Assembly (NCBI GenBank): GCA_943327755.2
Contig: CALPYF020000002.1
Location: 62,001-126,000, forward strand
DNA: 64,000 nt
Direction of reading: 5' to 3'
From: Deinococcus hopiensis KR-140
GTDB lineage: Bacteria; Deinococcota; Deinococci; Deinococcales; Deinococcaceae
The position numbers were made by a program, and so were the translations under genes. A model generated the notes under the pieces. The model ran no database searches. It was not told the DNA's origin and saw nothing but the letters and a program-made list of their open reading frames with translations. Below are positions 14,350 to 27,072 of the stretch, piece by piece (the first letter of the stretch is position 1; each line of letters begins with the position of its first letter).

Positions 14350-14625
14350 AACAACGTCCCGTCCGCCGGATGAATTTCCGGATGCGGACGAGACGAGGGT
14401 GTCCCGTGGTACCACCGCGTTTCCCCGCCTGGATGGGGGGCACTCGCTGCGCGCTGTATCGGGCGCACCCGGAGGCTCTACGCCCCCCGCGTGAGGGGGT
14501 TTCTGCCGCCATGCTCGCGGGTGACGTTCGCCGGGGGCCGGTCCACCTGCCCTCTCAGTCGCGGGGCGGGTTTCCTGTGGGGGCCTGACCCGGGTACTCC
14601 TCCCGGTCACTGCACCCGGGAGTGT
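14350..14625 (-). promoter_or_regulatory. T-box riboswitch with a GUC (Val) specifier
   Basis: The leader of nudix-valS reads, in minus-strand order, an AGTA motif within GGAGGAGTACCC (about 14600), AGAG/GGCAGG segments, then GAACGTCACC with the specifier GTC at 14523-14525, then the T-box GGTGGTACCACGG at 14404-14416. Its TGGT would pair with the ACCA end of uncharged tRNA-Val. A terminator follows at 14355-14394 (CGTCCG / CGGACG with CCGG / CCGG) plus a T-rich run. The order and motifs match T-box leaders; the specifier matches the gene. Confidence 0.88.
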
Positions 14626-14703
14626 ACGCGCCGGGAGGCGGGCATTTCAATCCGCACGCTGGCCCATTGGCGGGGTGGGGGCGGGCCGGGCATCCTGCGG
14701 GGC

Positions 14704-15246
14704 GTGCCCTTTACTGGAATGACCCTGTATCACCGCGCCGTGCGGGACGTGCGCGGCGATCACCTGCGGCCCCTGAGCACCCTGCGTGAGCTGCACCCGG
14801 ACGTGTACGCCCGCGAGGCCGCGAAGTACGTGGGCCGCGAGGCGCTGATGGGGGAGCGGGTTGGTCGGCTCGACTGCCTGTGGACGGACGTGCTGTTCTT
14901 CTCCCCGGTGAATCCGGGGACGCTGCTGGACGCCGCGCGGCAGAGCGGCCGGGCGATTCCCCCGGTGCGGTTCTGGACGCTGGACGCCGCGCACCTCGAT
15001 CCGGCGCGGGCGTGCGTCCGGCTGGTGCGCCCCTGGCCGGGCGGCGTGAAGCCCGCGCCGGACCCGGCGGACGAGCTGCCCTTCACGCCGCACACGCTGC
15101 GGGAGCACTCGGTCGCGCCCCCGGCGACCCTGGACCGCCTGCGTGCCCTGCCCGGCGGCGCGCCCCTGATCCTCTGGATGGACGTCCCGCACGTCCTCTA
15201 CCGGGGCGAGGTGCCCCTGAGTGCGCTGGGCGAGGCGCGGTTCTAA
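14704..15246 (+). CDS. Hypothetical protein
   Basis: About 180 residues, unrecognised. The N-terminus reads VPFTGMTLYHRAVRDVRGDH, with YVGREALMGERVGRLDC and LWTDVLFFSPVNPGTLLDAAR in the middle and PLILWMDVPHVLYRGEVPL near the end. There is no signal peptide or membrane segment. The GTG at 14704 sits seven bases after CATCCT, the same layout as the leaderless starts elsewhere in this window; an in-frame ATG at 14719 is the alternative. The TAA stop codon forms the left end of the repeat element that follows. Confidence 0.7.
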   Translation: MPFTGMTLYHRAVRDVRGDHLRPLSTLRELHPDVYAREAAKYVGREALMGERVGRLDCLWTDVLFFSPVNPGTLLDAARQSGRAIPPVRFWTLDAAHLDPARACVRLVRPWPGGVKPAPDPADELPFTPHTLREHSVAPPATLDRLRALPGGAPLILWMDVPHVLYRGEVPLSALGEARF

Positions 15247-15370
15247 GTACGTCGAAGCTCACATTGCGAGATTCCGGGAAGGCACCGGAACCTTTCCATT
15301 CCCGCTTCAACGTACTTCTTCTGCTCCGCGCTCCGCGCGGTTTATCTAAAAGATAAACGCAGCGTACTTA
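15244..15370. repeat. Structured repeat element, copy C, spanning two convergent stop codons
   Basis: A 121-bp element between two convergent genes, bounded by inverted CTAAGTACG ends whose TAA triplets are the stop codons of both genes. Inside, AAGTACGTCGAAG (from 15245) pairs 12 of 13 with CTTCAACGTACTT (ending 15317). There is a TTCCGG / CCGGAA hairpin with a GAAGGCA loop, and a perfect GTTTATCT / AGATAAAC hairpin with an AAA loop. The CCGG hairpin and a TTCTGCTC-GCTC-rich stretch resemble copies A (6317) and B (31626). It probably acts as a transcription terminator for both genes. Confidence 0.75.
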
Positions 15371-16087
15371 GCTCTCGTCGCCCTCGGGGAGGCGTTCGAA
15401 GCGGTACAGCAGGGGTTTTTTCAGCAGGCCGCGCGGGACGGTCACGGTGGCGCTCTGGTAGGGGAGCCCGTTGACCTGCGCCGACGCGCTGAACAGCTGC
15501 GTGTCCTCGCCGATGCGGGCGGCGCGGTCGCTGACGTCCAGCAGTCCCTGCGCGCGGCTCAGGACGTCGTAGGGGTGCTCGATCAACACGGTGAGTTTCA
15601 CGGGCTGACCGATCAGGCTGCGCAGGGGGTTCGCGGCGCTGGCGAACGCGGCCCGCACGGGTTGCGCCTGCCGCTCGCGGGTCACGCGGACGCTCAGGCC
15701 GTACTCGCCGACCGGGAAGGTCAGGTCGCGGATCAGGGTCACGCCGTCCCCCTCGGCCTCGCGGAAGGCCGAGAGGAGCGCCTCGCGGCGGTTGCGGACC
15801 AGCGTGACGGGCATCGCGCGCTCCATGGGGAACTCTCCGCGCTGGAGCAGGCGTTCGGCGTGCCTGAGGGTGTCTTCACGGGTGCGGAAGGTGCGGTGCG
15901 TGACGGGCTGCGCCGGGTGCCATGCCCCGCTGGAGTCCCGTTCCATCCAGTCGATCCACAGGTCGAACTGATCCTGGAACTGCCAGGAGGGGTGAGGCTG
16001 CGCGGCGGGCCGGGCGGGGACATCCCGGCTCAGATCCTCCCGTGGGGTGGTGTCGGTGCGGCTGGTGGTGCGGGAGATGGCGCTCAT
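15368..16087 (-). CDS. Hypothetical protein
   Basis: A 239-residue soluble protein starting MSAISRTTSRTDTTPREDLS after a strong GGAGGA ribosome binding site. The first 45 residues are Ser/Thr/Pro-rich and likely disordered; the rest is a folded alpha/beta protein with no motif I recognise (QFDLWIDWMERDSSGAWHP, FPVGEYGLSVRVTRER, PRGLLKKPLLYRFERLPEG). The stop codon TAA lies in the end of the repeat element. Confidence 0.75.
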   Translation of the reverse strand: MSAISRTTSRTDTTPREDLSRDVPARPAAQPHPSWQFQDQFDLWIDWMERDSSGAWHPAQPVTHRTFRTREDTLRHAERLLQRGEFPMERAMPVTLVRNRREALLSAFREAEGDGVTLIRDLTFPVGEYGLSVRVTRERQAQPVRAAFASAANPLRSLIGQPVKLTVLIEHPYDVLSRAQGLLDVSDRAARIGEDTQLFSASAQVNGLPYQSATVTVPRGLLKKPLLYRFERLPEGDES

Positions 16088-16310
16088 GAATCCTCCGGTG
16101 CCGCCATCATGCCGGAAATGACCCGGCGTGTGTGAAGAAGTGCCGCAGGAGCGGGGCACGGACGGCCGTCAGATCAGCGCCCTCCGGGCATGTGTTGTCT
16201 CTGGGGGGGTTACGTAATCTGGATTTCGTGCCTATTCCGGTAACGCCCGCCCACACACGAAACATTTATGATGGAAGAACCGCCCCCTGTGGGCAAGGAG
16301 GAAACCAAGC

Positions 16311-19022
<2,712 letters not shown>

Positions 19023-19040
19023 GCCTGAGAGCCTGAACTG

Positions 19041-19076
19041 AACGGCCCCCACCCGGGAGACTGGGTAGGGGCCGTT
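19041..19076 (+). terminator. Terminator-like hairpin after acnA
   Basis: AACGGCCCC-ACCC pairs with GGGT-GGGGCCGTT (one bulge), loop GGGAGACT. No long T-run follows. Confidence 0.7.
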
Positions 19077-19146
19077 CATGTGACGTCGTCTGCCCGCGCT
19101 CTGCCGGAAGGACGTTGAAACAGAGCTTCCCGGGCCGCCGCTGCAC

Positions 19147-19177
19147 CGAAAAGGGCCTGTCCAGCGGACAGACCCTT
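19147..19177 (-). terminator. Intrinsic terminator of the membrane protein gene
   Basis: On the minus strand AAGGGTCTGTCC pairs with GGACAGGCCCTT (one mismatch) and runs into TTTT, 15 bases after the stop codon at 19192. Confidence 0.85.
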
Positions 19178-19191
19178 CAAGTGAACAGTGC

Positions 19192-20115
19192 TTAGCGGCG
19201 GGTGGTCGTGCGGCTGGTGGCGGCGCTGCGGGCGCCCATCACGCTGGCCCCCAGGGTGAGGCCGGCGGCGAGCAGCCAAGCCCAGCCGGTGGTGCTGGCG
19301 GCGGTGCGGGCGGTGCGTTCGGTGGCGTCGGCGACCTGCTGGGCCTGCTTCTCCAGGCGGTCCACCTCGCCGGTCACGACCGTGCGGACTTCCTGCGCCT
19401 GCGCCTCGCTCAGGCCCTGGCGCTGCAGGCGGGTCACGAACTGCTCACCGGTCAGGGCGTTCTTGATGGCGGTCACGCGCGCCCCGGCAAAGTCGGTGAT
19501 GTTGCTCAGGTCCTGCTGGCCCAGGTCGTACTGCGCGCGGCGGAAGATGCCGGTCACGACGTTGCTGGTGGCCTGCACCTGCTGCTCGTTGAGCTGGGCG
19601 TTGTTGTCGGCGATCAGGCTCACGATGTCCTGCTCGTTGATGCCGCTCACGAAGTCCTGCACGCCGCCGTTCTGGGCGGTGGCGGTCCCGGCGGCGGCCG
19701 TGGCGGTCGCGCCGGCCCCCAGGATGTTGCTGGCGGCGCTGGTGGCGCTGCCCAGCAGGCGACTGGCGCTGTTGAACGCGAAGAGGGTGCTGAGCAGGAT
19801 GATCATGCCCGCCGTGACCAGACCGGTCAGGGTGGCGTCGTCGTGCGTCATGGCGGCGATGCCGTCCTCGTTGCGGGTGGCGGGCGCAGCGGCGCGCACG
19901 GCGGTCAGACCCGCCACGTAGGCGCCGACCAGCGCGGCGATGCCCGACCAGATGGCCGCGGCGATGCCGACGCCGGACAGGGTCAGGCCGGTCAGGGCGG
20001 TGATCACGGTACCCAGGGCGATCAGGGTGAAGGTGGTCACGAGGCCCATGACCATCCCGGCGAAGACACCCCTCCAGGAGAGGCGGTGGGACAGACGATC
20101 TGCGTTCAGAGTCAT
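19192..20115 (-). CDS. Multi-pass membrane protein, unknown function
   Basis: A 307-residue protein with four likely membrane segments: two near the N-terminus (GVFAGMVMGLVTTFTLIALG and AAAIWSGIAALVGAYVAGLT), one at LVTAGMIILLSTLFAF and one at the C-terminus (GWAWLLAAGLTLGASVMGA). Between the last two lies a helical, Gln/Ala/Thr-rich region with DFVSGINEQDIVSLIADN and coiled-coil character (EVDRLEKQAQQVADATERT). The N-terminal half resembles small bacterial membrane modules of unknown role; I do not recognise the whole. Confidence 0.8.
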   Translation of the reverse strand: MTLNADRLSHRLSWRGVFAGMVMGLVTTFTLIALGTVITALTGLTLSGVGIAAAIWSGIAALVGAYVAGLTAVRAAAPATRNEDGIAAMTHDDATLTGLVTAGMIILLSTLFAFNSASRLLGSATSAASNILGAGATATAAAGTATAQNGGVQDFVSGINEQDIVSLIADNNAQLNEQQVQATSNVVTGIFRRAQYDLGQQDLSNITDFAGARVTAIKNALTGEQFVTRLQRQGLSEAQAQEVRTVVTGEVDRLEKQAQQVADATERTARTAASTTGWAWLLAAGLTLGASVMGARSAATSRTTTRR

Positions 20116-20428
20116 GCTGACGATCCTAGAAACTTCTCAGGACGGGGCACGCTTTCCGGAAGGTTGAACCAAAAGCGCGTAAACGGTCGGTCAAGACTGC
20201 CGCCTGATACATGTTCAGTCCAGGACAGATGGGTGGCGCATGGGAGACCGTCCAGGTGGGCTGTTCCGGCAGATCACGGGTGTGATCGGGTCTCGTCGCC
20301 CTGCATGAGGCCAGCCGCGCCGACTGGCATGAACGCCCGGTGAAGTCCGGCTGTGGGCGGCGCGCCCAGCCGCAGGAACGGTGAGCCGGGACCGGCAGGG
20401 AGTGGCCGCTGCGCGCTATGGTGCCGCC

Positions 20429-20761
20429 ATGGGTCGGAAGGAACGCGAGCAGGCCAGCTGGATCGAGGACACGCAGACGGAACCGCTGGACGTCTGCGTG
20501 CTGTGCGGACGCGAGGGCGAGATGACGGATCATCACCTCGTTCCCAAGTCTCAGGGGCGGCGCCAGGGCGTGAAGCTGGGCGAGATTCCCACCGTCAAGA
20601 TGTGCGCCGCCTGCCAGGGCTTTCTGGTCAAGACCTTCAGCAACGCGCAGCTGGCGAACGAGTTGAACACCGTGGAGGCCATCCGCGAACGCGAGGAAGT
20701 GCAGAAGTTCGTGAAATGGGTGCAGAAGCAGCCGCTCTCGCGGGGCGTGCGCGTCCACTGA
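20429..20761 (+). CDS. Small HNH-family protein with a degenerate second half-site
   Basis: A 110-residue zinc-finger protein: CVLC at about residue 24, the HNH-type DHHLVPKS, then CAAC and the family-typical C-terminus LNTVEAI and FVKWVQKQP. The family (small HNH proteins with HHLIPRS and CRPCHKTIH) normally continues CxxCH...H; here it reads CAACQGFLVKTF, so the late histidines are missing. It may bind zinc without nuclease activity. The ATG follows TATGGT by six bases, a leaderless layout. Confidence 0.82.
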   Translation: MGRKEREQASWIEDTQTEPLDVCVLCGREGEMTDHHLVPKSQGRRQGVKLGEIPTVKMCAACQGFLVKTFSNAQLANELNTVEAIREREEVQKFVKWVQKQPLSRGVRVH

Positions 20762-20886
20762 CGGCCGCCGTCTGCCTGTCGCCCCGCCCCAGCGCCTTCC
20801 GGGTCAGAACAGCACAGGAGGCGCCCGAGCGGTCTGGGTCGGGGGAGCAGTCGGCGCCGCTTCCCCTTACTGCAACGATCTCCTGA

Positions 20887-21819
20887 TCAGTACGTGGCGA
20901 TCCGGTCGCGCAGCAGTTCGAAGAACCCGTCGGCGTTCACCCGGGTCATGACCTGCGCGTTGGGGGCGTTCCCGGTGACGTGCCAGAGGTCGGCGACGGT
21001 GCGGCCGTGGCTGGGGCCGCCGCTCAGGTCGATCTGGACGTGCATGGGCTGCACGGTGAACAGGTCGGGGCGCAGCAGGTACGCGACGGTCAGCGGGTCG
21101 TGCAGCGCGCCGCCGTCCCAGCCGTAGCGTTCCAGGTGGTGTTCGGCGAAGAAGGCCAGCAGGTCGGCGACGAACGCGCCGGTGGGGGTCCCCAGATCGC
21201 GGAACATGGCCACGCGGGCGGGGTGCGCGATGGCCTGATGACTGGCGTTCAGGCCGATCATGGTCAGCGGCACGCCGCTGCTGAAGACCACGTGCGCGGC
21301 GTGCGGGTCAGCCAGGGCGTTGAACTCGGCGGCGGGCGTCCAGTTGCCCGTGTCGGTACTGCCACCCATCCACACGACCTCCCGCACCAGCGGCGCGATG
21401 TCCGGCGCGAGGCGGAAGGCCAGCGCGACGTTCGTCAGGGGGCCGGTGGGCACCAGCGTGACCTTGCCTGGGTGGGCGCGGACAGTACGGATGATGAACG
21501 CGGCGGCGTGCTCGTCTTCCGTGCCGCGCGTGGGCATGGGCAGGTGCGGGCCGTCCAGGCCGCTCTCGCCGTGCACGGCCTCTGCACTGATCCTGGCCTG
21601 CACCAGCGGCCGGTCCGCGCCGGCGTAGACCGGCACGTCGGAGCGGGCGATCTGGCGGGTGATCAGGGCGTTGCAGGTGGTGCGGTCCAGGCCCACGTTG
21701 CCGAACACAGTGGTCAGGCCCAGCACGCGTAGTTCCGGGCTGGCCAGCGCCAGCAGAATGTTCACGGCGTCGTCGTGACCGGGGTCGAGATCCAGGATGA
21801 CGGGGCGGGGCAGGGTCAT
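20887..21819 (-). CDS. Nucleoside hydrolase (IUNH family)
   Basis: Cleaves ribonucleosides to ribose and base. In 310 residues it carries the calcium-binding N-terminal motif LDLDPGHDDAVNILLAL, a second cluster LVPTGPLTNVALAF, VWMGGS...AEFNALADPHAAHVVF and the C-terminal HDPLTVAYLL with the conserved His-Asp. Base preference (inosine-uridine or other) cannot be told. It is divergent from the 34-residue ORF and Rel. Confidence 0.93.
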   Translation of the reverse strand: MTLPRPVILDLDPGHDDAVNILLALASPELRVLGLTTVFGNVGLDRTTCNALITRQIARSDVPVYAGADRPLVQARISAEAVHGESGLDGPHLPMPTRGTEDEHAAAFIIRTVRAHPGKVTLVPTGPLTNVALAFRLAPDIAPLVREVVWMGGSTDTGNWTPAAEFNALADPHAAHVVFSSGVPLTMIGLNASHQAIAHPARVAMFRDLGTPTGAFVADLLAFFAEHHLERYGWDGGALHDPLTVAYLLRPDLFTVQPMHVQIDLSGGPSHGRTVADLWHVTGNAPNAQVMTRVNADGFFELLRDRIATY

Positions 21820-21946
21820 GGGCGTCAGTATGAGCGTTCGTGAACGCGGCTGTACCCGCCGGGGGGACGTCCTGCGCGTCCCAAGCGTGAACTCATAGTA
21901 AGGTTCGTGCCATCTCTGTCAGGGGCAGGTCAGTACACTGGGAGGC

Positions 21947-22051
21947 ATGAAAGGCCTGCGCGAATTCGTTGACTGGCTGCGCGAGGTGCTGACCGGCAGC
22001 CCTCAACCTCAGCCGGTGCCGGTTCCCGTGCGTGTGCGCGAGCGCCGCTGA
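21947..22051 (+). CDS. Small protein of 34 residues
   Basis: The ORF reads MKGLREFVDWLREVLTGSP followed by QPQPVPVPVRVRERR. A good ribosome binding site (GGGAGG) lies just before the ATG. It has an amphipathic helix and a Pro/Val/Arg tail of alternating PQPQPVPVPVRVR. It lies alone between the nucleoside hydrolase and rel. The function is unknown, but the composition is not random for this GC content. Confidence 0.55.
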   Translation: MKGLREFVDWLREVLTGSPQPQPVPVPVRVRERR

Positions 22052-22184
22052 CGGGCATCCAGCGTTCTCCCTGTTCTTCTTCCTGACGTGACTTTCCCGC
22101 CCACCCGCGTGGTGGGCGTTCTGCTGGCCCGCGGGCGGCGTGGACAGGTCCGGGCCGCGTCAGATTCGGGTGGGCGGGGGACGC

Positions 22185-22197
22185 TATGCTGCGGGGC
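22185..22197 (+). promoter_or_regulatory. Leaderless -10 element of rel
   Basis: TATGCT at 22185-22190 is followed by seven bases (GCGGGGC) and the GTG start. Transcription would begin at or next to the start codon. This argues against the ATG at 22186, which lies inside the hexamer. Confidence 0.65.
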
Positions 22198-24495
<2,298 letters not shown>

Positions 24496-24556
24496 CCCGC
24501 CGCTGTCCCCGCCGGGCCTCCCGACACGACCGGGGGCCCGGTGTTCCGCGCCCTGA

Positions 24557-24587
24557 CCTGCTGCTCTAGACCCTGCTGCTCTAGACT
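24557..24587 (+). promoter_or_regulatory. Tandem 15-bp duplication carrying two -10 hexamers
   Basis: CCTGCTGCTCTAGAC occurs twice in direct tandem (24557-24571, 24572-24586). Each copy ends in a -10-like hexamer, TAGACC and TAGACT; the second is six bases before the ATG at 24594, the leaderless layout. The upstream hexamer would give a 15-base longer leader. Confidence 0.6.
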
Positions 24588-24593
24588 GCGCGC

Positions 24594-25592
24594 ATGCCTC
24601 AACCCACGCCCGGCCCGCGCCCGGCCCCGCTGCTGCTCCTGCCGGACCTGGGCGACCTGCTGCGGCTGCACCCGCAGTTCAACGCGGGCACCGTCACGGA
24701 ACTCCTCGCGCACCTGGGCGCCCGCGAGGTGCGCTGGGCGTCCAGCGCGGACGCGGACCACCCGCTGCGGGACGCGCTGCCCGCCGCCGGGATCACCATC
24801 GGCGACCTCCCGCTGCCCGACTGGGCCTGGGCGGACGCCGAGCACGAGCAGCTGCTGGGCTTCCTGAACCAGTACCCGCAGAGCCGCGATCGGCTGCGCC
24901 GGGCGCAGGCGGCCGAGCAGGCGCTGGCGGCCCTGGTCACCGCGCCGCTGGACCCGGCCCGGCTGCTGTCCCGGGCGTTCCTGGCCGAGGTGGAGGCCAC
25001 CCGCGCCGAGGTCCGCGCCGCGCTGGACGAGGGGCCCGGTACCCGCTGGCGCCAGCGCCGCCTGGATGACCTCGCCGCGCGCCTGGACGGGCGGGGCGGC
25101 GTGACGCTGGTCCCGCTGGATGACCTGCCTGCGCTGCTGGAGCGCCTGCCCGGCGCGGCCCTGCCCGACCCGGCAGGCTTCCAGCCCGGCGAGACCAGTC
25201 GCCTGCGTGCCCTGGCCGACCGCGCGTGGCAGCTGCGCGAGGAGGACGACCTGAACGCCCTGCTGGCCGCCCTGGACCGCGAGGCAGGCGACCGCGTCAC
25301 GCCCCGCGCGGAACTGGATGCCGCCGCCGCCAGCATTCACCTCGCGGTGGGTGACCTGCCCGGCGCGCGTGGGCGACTGGAACGCGCCGCGCACGCCCTG
25401 GCCGACGGGCAGCCCCGCAGCCTCGCCGGACTGGTCCTGGCCCGGCTGGGGCAGGTGCGCGACGCGCTGGGCGACCGGGAACTCGCGCAGCGCACCTACC
25501 GCGCCGTGCTCGCCCTGAACCACGCGCCGCAGGTGGCCCGGACCGCCGCGAAGGACGGCCTGCGTGAGGCCTTCGCCCTGCACCTGGGCTGA
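24594..25592 (+). CDS. Hypothetical TPR-like helical protein
   Basis: A 332-residue soluble protein, rich in Ala, Leu and Arg and almost all helical. The last third looks like TPR-type repeats (SIHLAVGDLPGARGRLERA, VLARLGQVRDALGDRELAQR, TYRAVLALNHAPQVARTAA). The first third has alpha/beta character (APLLLLPDLGDLLRL). Not recognised as a named family. Leaderless start. Confidence 0.75.
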   Translation: MPQPTPGPRPAPLLLLPDLGDLLRLHPQFNAGTVTELLAHLGAREVRWASSADADHPLRDALPAAGITIGDLPLPDWAWADAEHEQLLGFLNQYPQSRDRLRRAQAAEQALAALVTAPLDPARLLSRAFLAEVEATRAEVRAALDEGPGTRWRQRRLDDLAARLDGRGGVTLVPLDDLPALLERLPGAALPDPAGFQPGETSRLRALADRAWQLREEDDLNALLAALDREAGDRVTPRAELDAAAASIHLAVGDLPGARGRLERAAHALADGQPRSLAGLVLARLGQVRDALGDRELAQRTYRAVLALNHAPQVARTAAKDGLREAFALHLG

Positions 25593-25655
25593 TACGCATG
25601 CCGGCCGGCACTGACTGGCCCGGGTGCTGGCCTGTTCAGGCTCTTCCCGGCAGGA

Positions 25656-25697
25656 AGACGGAATCACGCGCCCGCGCCCGTGATCCCGTCTGTTCTG
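25656..25697 (+). terminator. Intrinsic terminator in the 25593-25845 gap
   Basis: AGACGG-ATCACG pairs with CGTGAT-CCGTCT and is followed by GTTCT. The rest of the 250-base gap holds several partial inverted repeats (CCGGTCCAGTACCGG near 25770) but no gene I can support. Confidence 0.7.
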
Positions 25698-25845
25698 GTG
25701 GTCATTCCGACGTGACAGCACCTGTGTCGCCGTGCACCATACAGGTGACCGCGCCGCAGCGGACCACCCGGTCCAGTACCGGACCGGGCGCGGTCACGTT
25801 GCGGTCACGGGTGATTCGGCAGGCTGTCCTCAGGGAGGAGAGAAC

Positions 25846-26118
25846 ATGCAGGTGATCATGGTGGACATCTACGGCCCAGCCGGGCACATCGGGAAGTTCG
25901 GGTTCTACGCGCTGCCCCGCCGGGGTGAACGCATCCTGCTGCCGGGCACCCGGACTCCGGTGACCGTGCAGGACATCACGCATTTCGGCGTGGCGCTCAT
26001 GAGCGACCTGCTACCGCCCCCGGTGCAACTCAGCGTGGGCCGCCCCCACCCGGAGGTCGGCGGGCTGGACCTGACCGAACCGGAATGGGCGACGCTCCCG
26101 CCGGGCCTCGACCCCTGA
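25846..26118 (+). CDS. Small hypothetical protein
   Basis: A 90-residue protein starting MQVIMVDIYGPAGHIGKFGF after a GGAGAG ribosome binding site. Compact beta-rich sequence (RRGERILLPGTRTPVTVQDI, HFGVALMSDLLPPPVQLSVG) that could be a small barrel. No signal peptide, no recognised family. Confidence 0.7.
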   Translation: MQVIMVDIYGPAGHIGKFGFYALPRRGERILLPGTRTPVTVQDITHFGVALMSDLLPPPVQLSVGRPHPEVGGLDLTEPEWATLPPGLDP

Positions 26119-26152
26119 GCTCCCGCTCCCTGAGCAGCCGCCCCCAGGCGCG

Positions 26153-26848
26153 TCACCGGACGCGGTCGAGCCACCACGCGGTCACGTCCAGCCGCCCGGC
26201 GTGCAGCAGGTGCGGCTGTCCACCCAGGTCGAACCCGTACCCGTCGCCCAGGGTGTTGACCCGCACGTCGGCCTGCGCGCGCCGCAGCGGCCACGCGGCG
26301 TGGTGAATGCGGCCCCGGAACACCCGGCCGTCCGGCGCGGCGCTGAACAGCCGCAGGCGGTCGGTCAGCCACGTCTCCAGGCTGTCCGGCGCGGGCGTCA
26401 GGAGCGGCCCGGTCGGGCGGTAGGCGCCCGCGAACACGCCGGGCCCGGTGCGCAGGTCCGTGCGGACACTGGCGTACCGCGTGACGTCCCCCTGCCGGTC
26501 CACCCACATGCGCGCCTGCCGGTAGGGCAGGTGGAAGAACGTGCGGGCCAGTGCCGCCGCCAGCGGCTGGGTGACGTCCAGCGAGTAGAACCATACCCCG
26601 GGTTCGCCGTTCACGGTTACGTAGGTGCGCAGGTTCAGCTCCGGAAAGGCGCTCAGGCCCGGCACGGCCGGCACGAGGCGCGGCGCGACGTCCGCCATGC
26701 GGAACGGCACCACCCCCACGTACGCCTGTCCGCCCCGGGTGTCCACCTCCACTCCGGCGGGCAGCGTCGCCTGCACCGCAGCGGGCGGAACCGGCCAGTG
26801 CATGAAACAGAGGTCCAGCCATTGCATCCGCAGCACCCAGGGCGTCAT
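26153..26848 (-). CDS. DUF2071 (YqjF-like) protein
   Basis: A 231-residue protein with the hallmarks of the DUF2071/YqjF family: WLDLCFMHWPVPPAAVQATLP near the start, GQAYVGVVPFRMADVAPRL, FPELNLRTYVTVNGEPGVWF and LPYRQARMW. The biochemical role of the family is unknown. The ATG at 26848 is taken because the family starts with this M..QWLDLCF segment. Convergent with the 90-residue gene. Confidence 0.85.
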   Translation of the reverse strand: MTPWVLRMQWLDLCFMHWPVPPAAVQATLPAGVEVDTRGGQAYVGVVPFRMADVAPRLVPAVPGLSAFPELNLRTYVTVNGEPGVWFYSLDVTQPLAAALARTFFHLPYRQARMWVDRQGDVTRYASVRTDLRTGPGVFAGAYRPTGPLLTPAPDSLETWLTDRLRLFSAAPDGRVFRGRIHHAAWPLRRAQADVRVNTLGDGYGFDLGGQPHLLHAGRLDVTAWWLDRVR

Positions 26849-27072
26849 CCCGTCCAGTGCAGCACAGCCGCGCCCGCCTTGAACAGGGCCGCGCGGCCCG
26901 CATGTGAACTCGGCCAAGGGCCGCCCAACCCTGCGTGAACGCCCCCTTGGTGCAGTTATCAGGTGCGCGTCCCTTCCAGCTTCTAACCTGACGGCGTCTG
27001 ACTTTCAGCCCCCCCAGCAGGCCCCGTCCGGGGCAGCGGTGAGGGCGGACCCTAATCACAGGAGGCACCACC

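Noticed and set aside
16160..16310. Possible acnA promoter (TTGTCT ... TAATCT)
   Set aside because: Spacing is only 14 bases and the hexamers are weak; no reliable promoter could be assigned.
25590..25625. TGATACG just after the stop codon of the TPR-like gene, like the edge of repeat copies A and B
   Set aside because: Only the first seven bases fit; the following CATGCCGGCCGGCAC has no CGGATTCCG end and no partner end was found. At most a decayed remnant.
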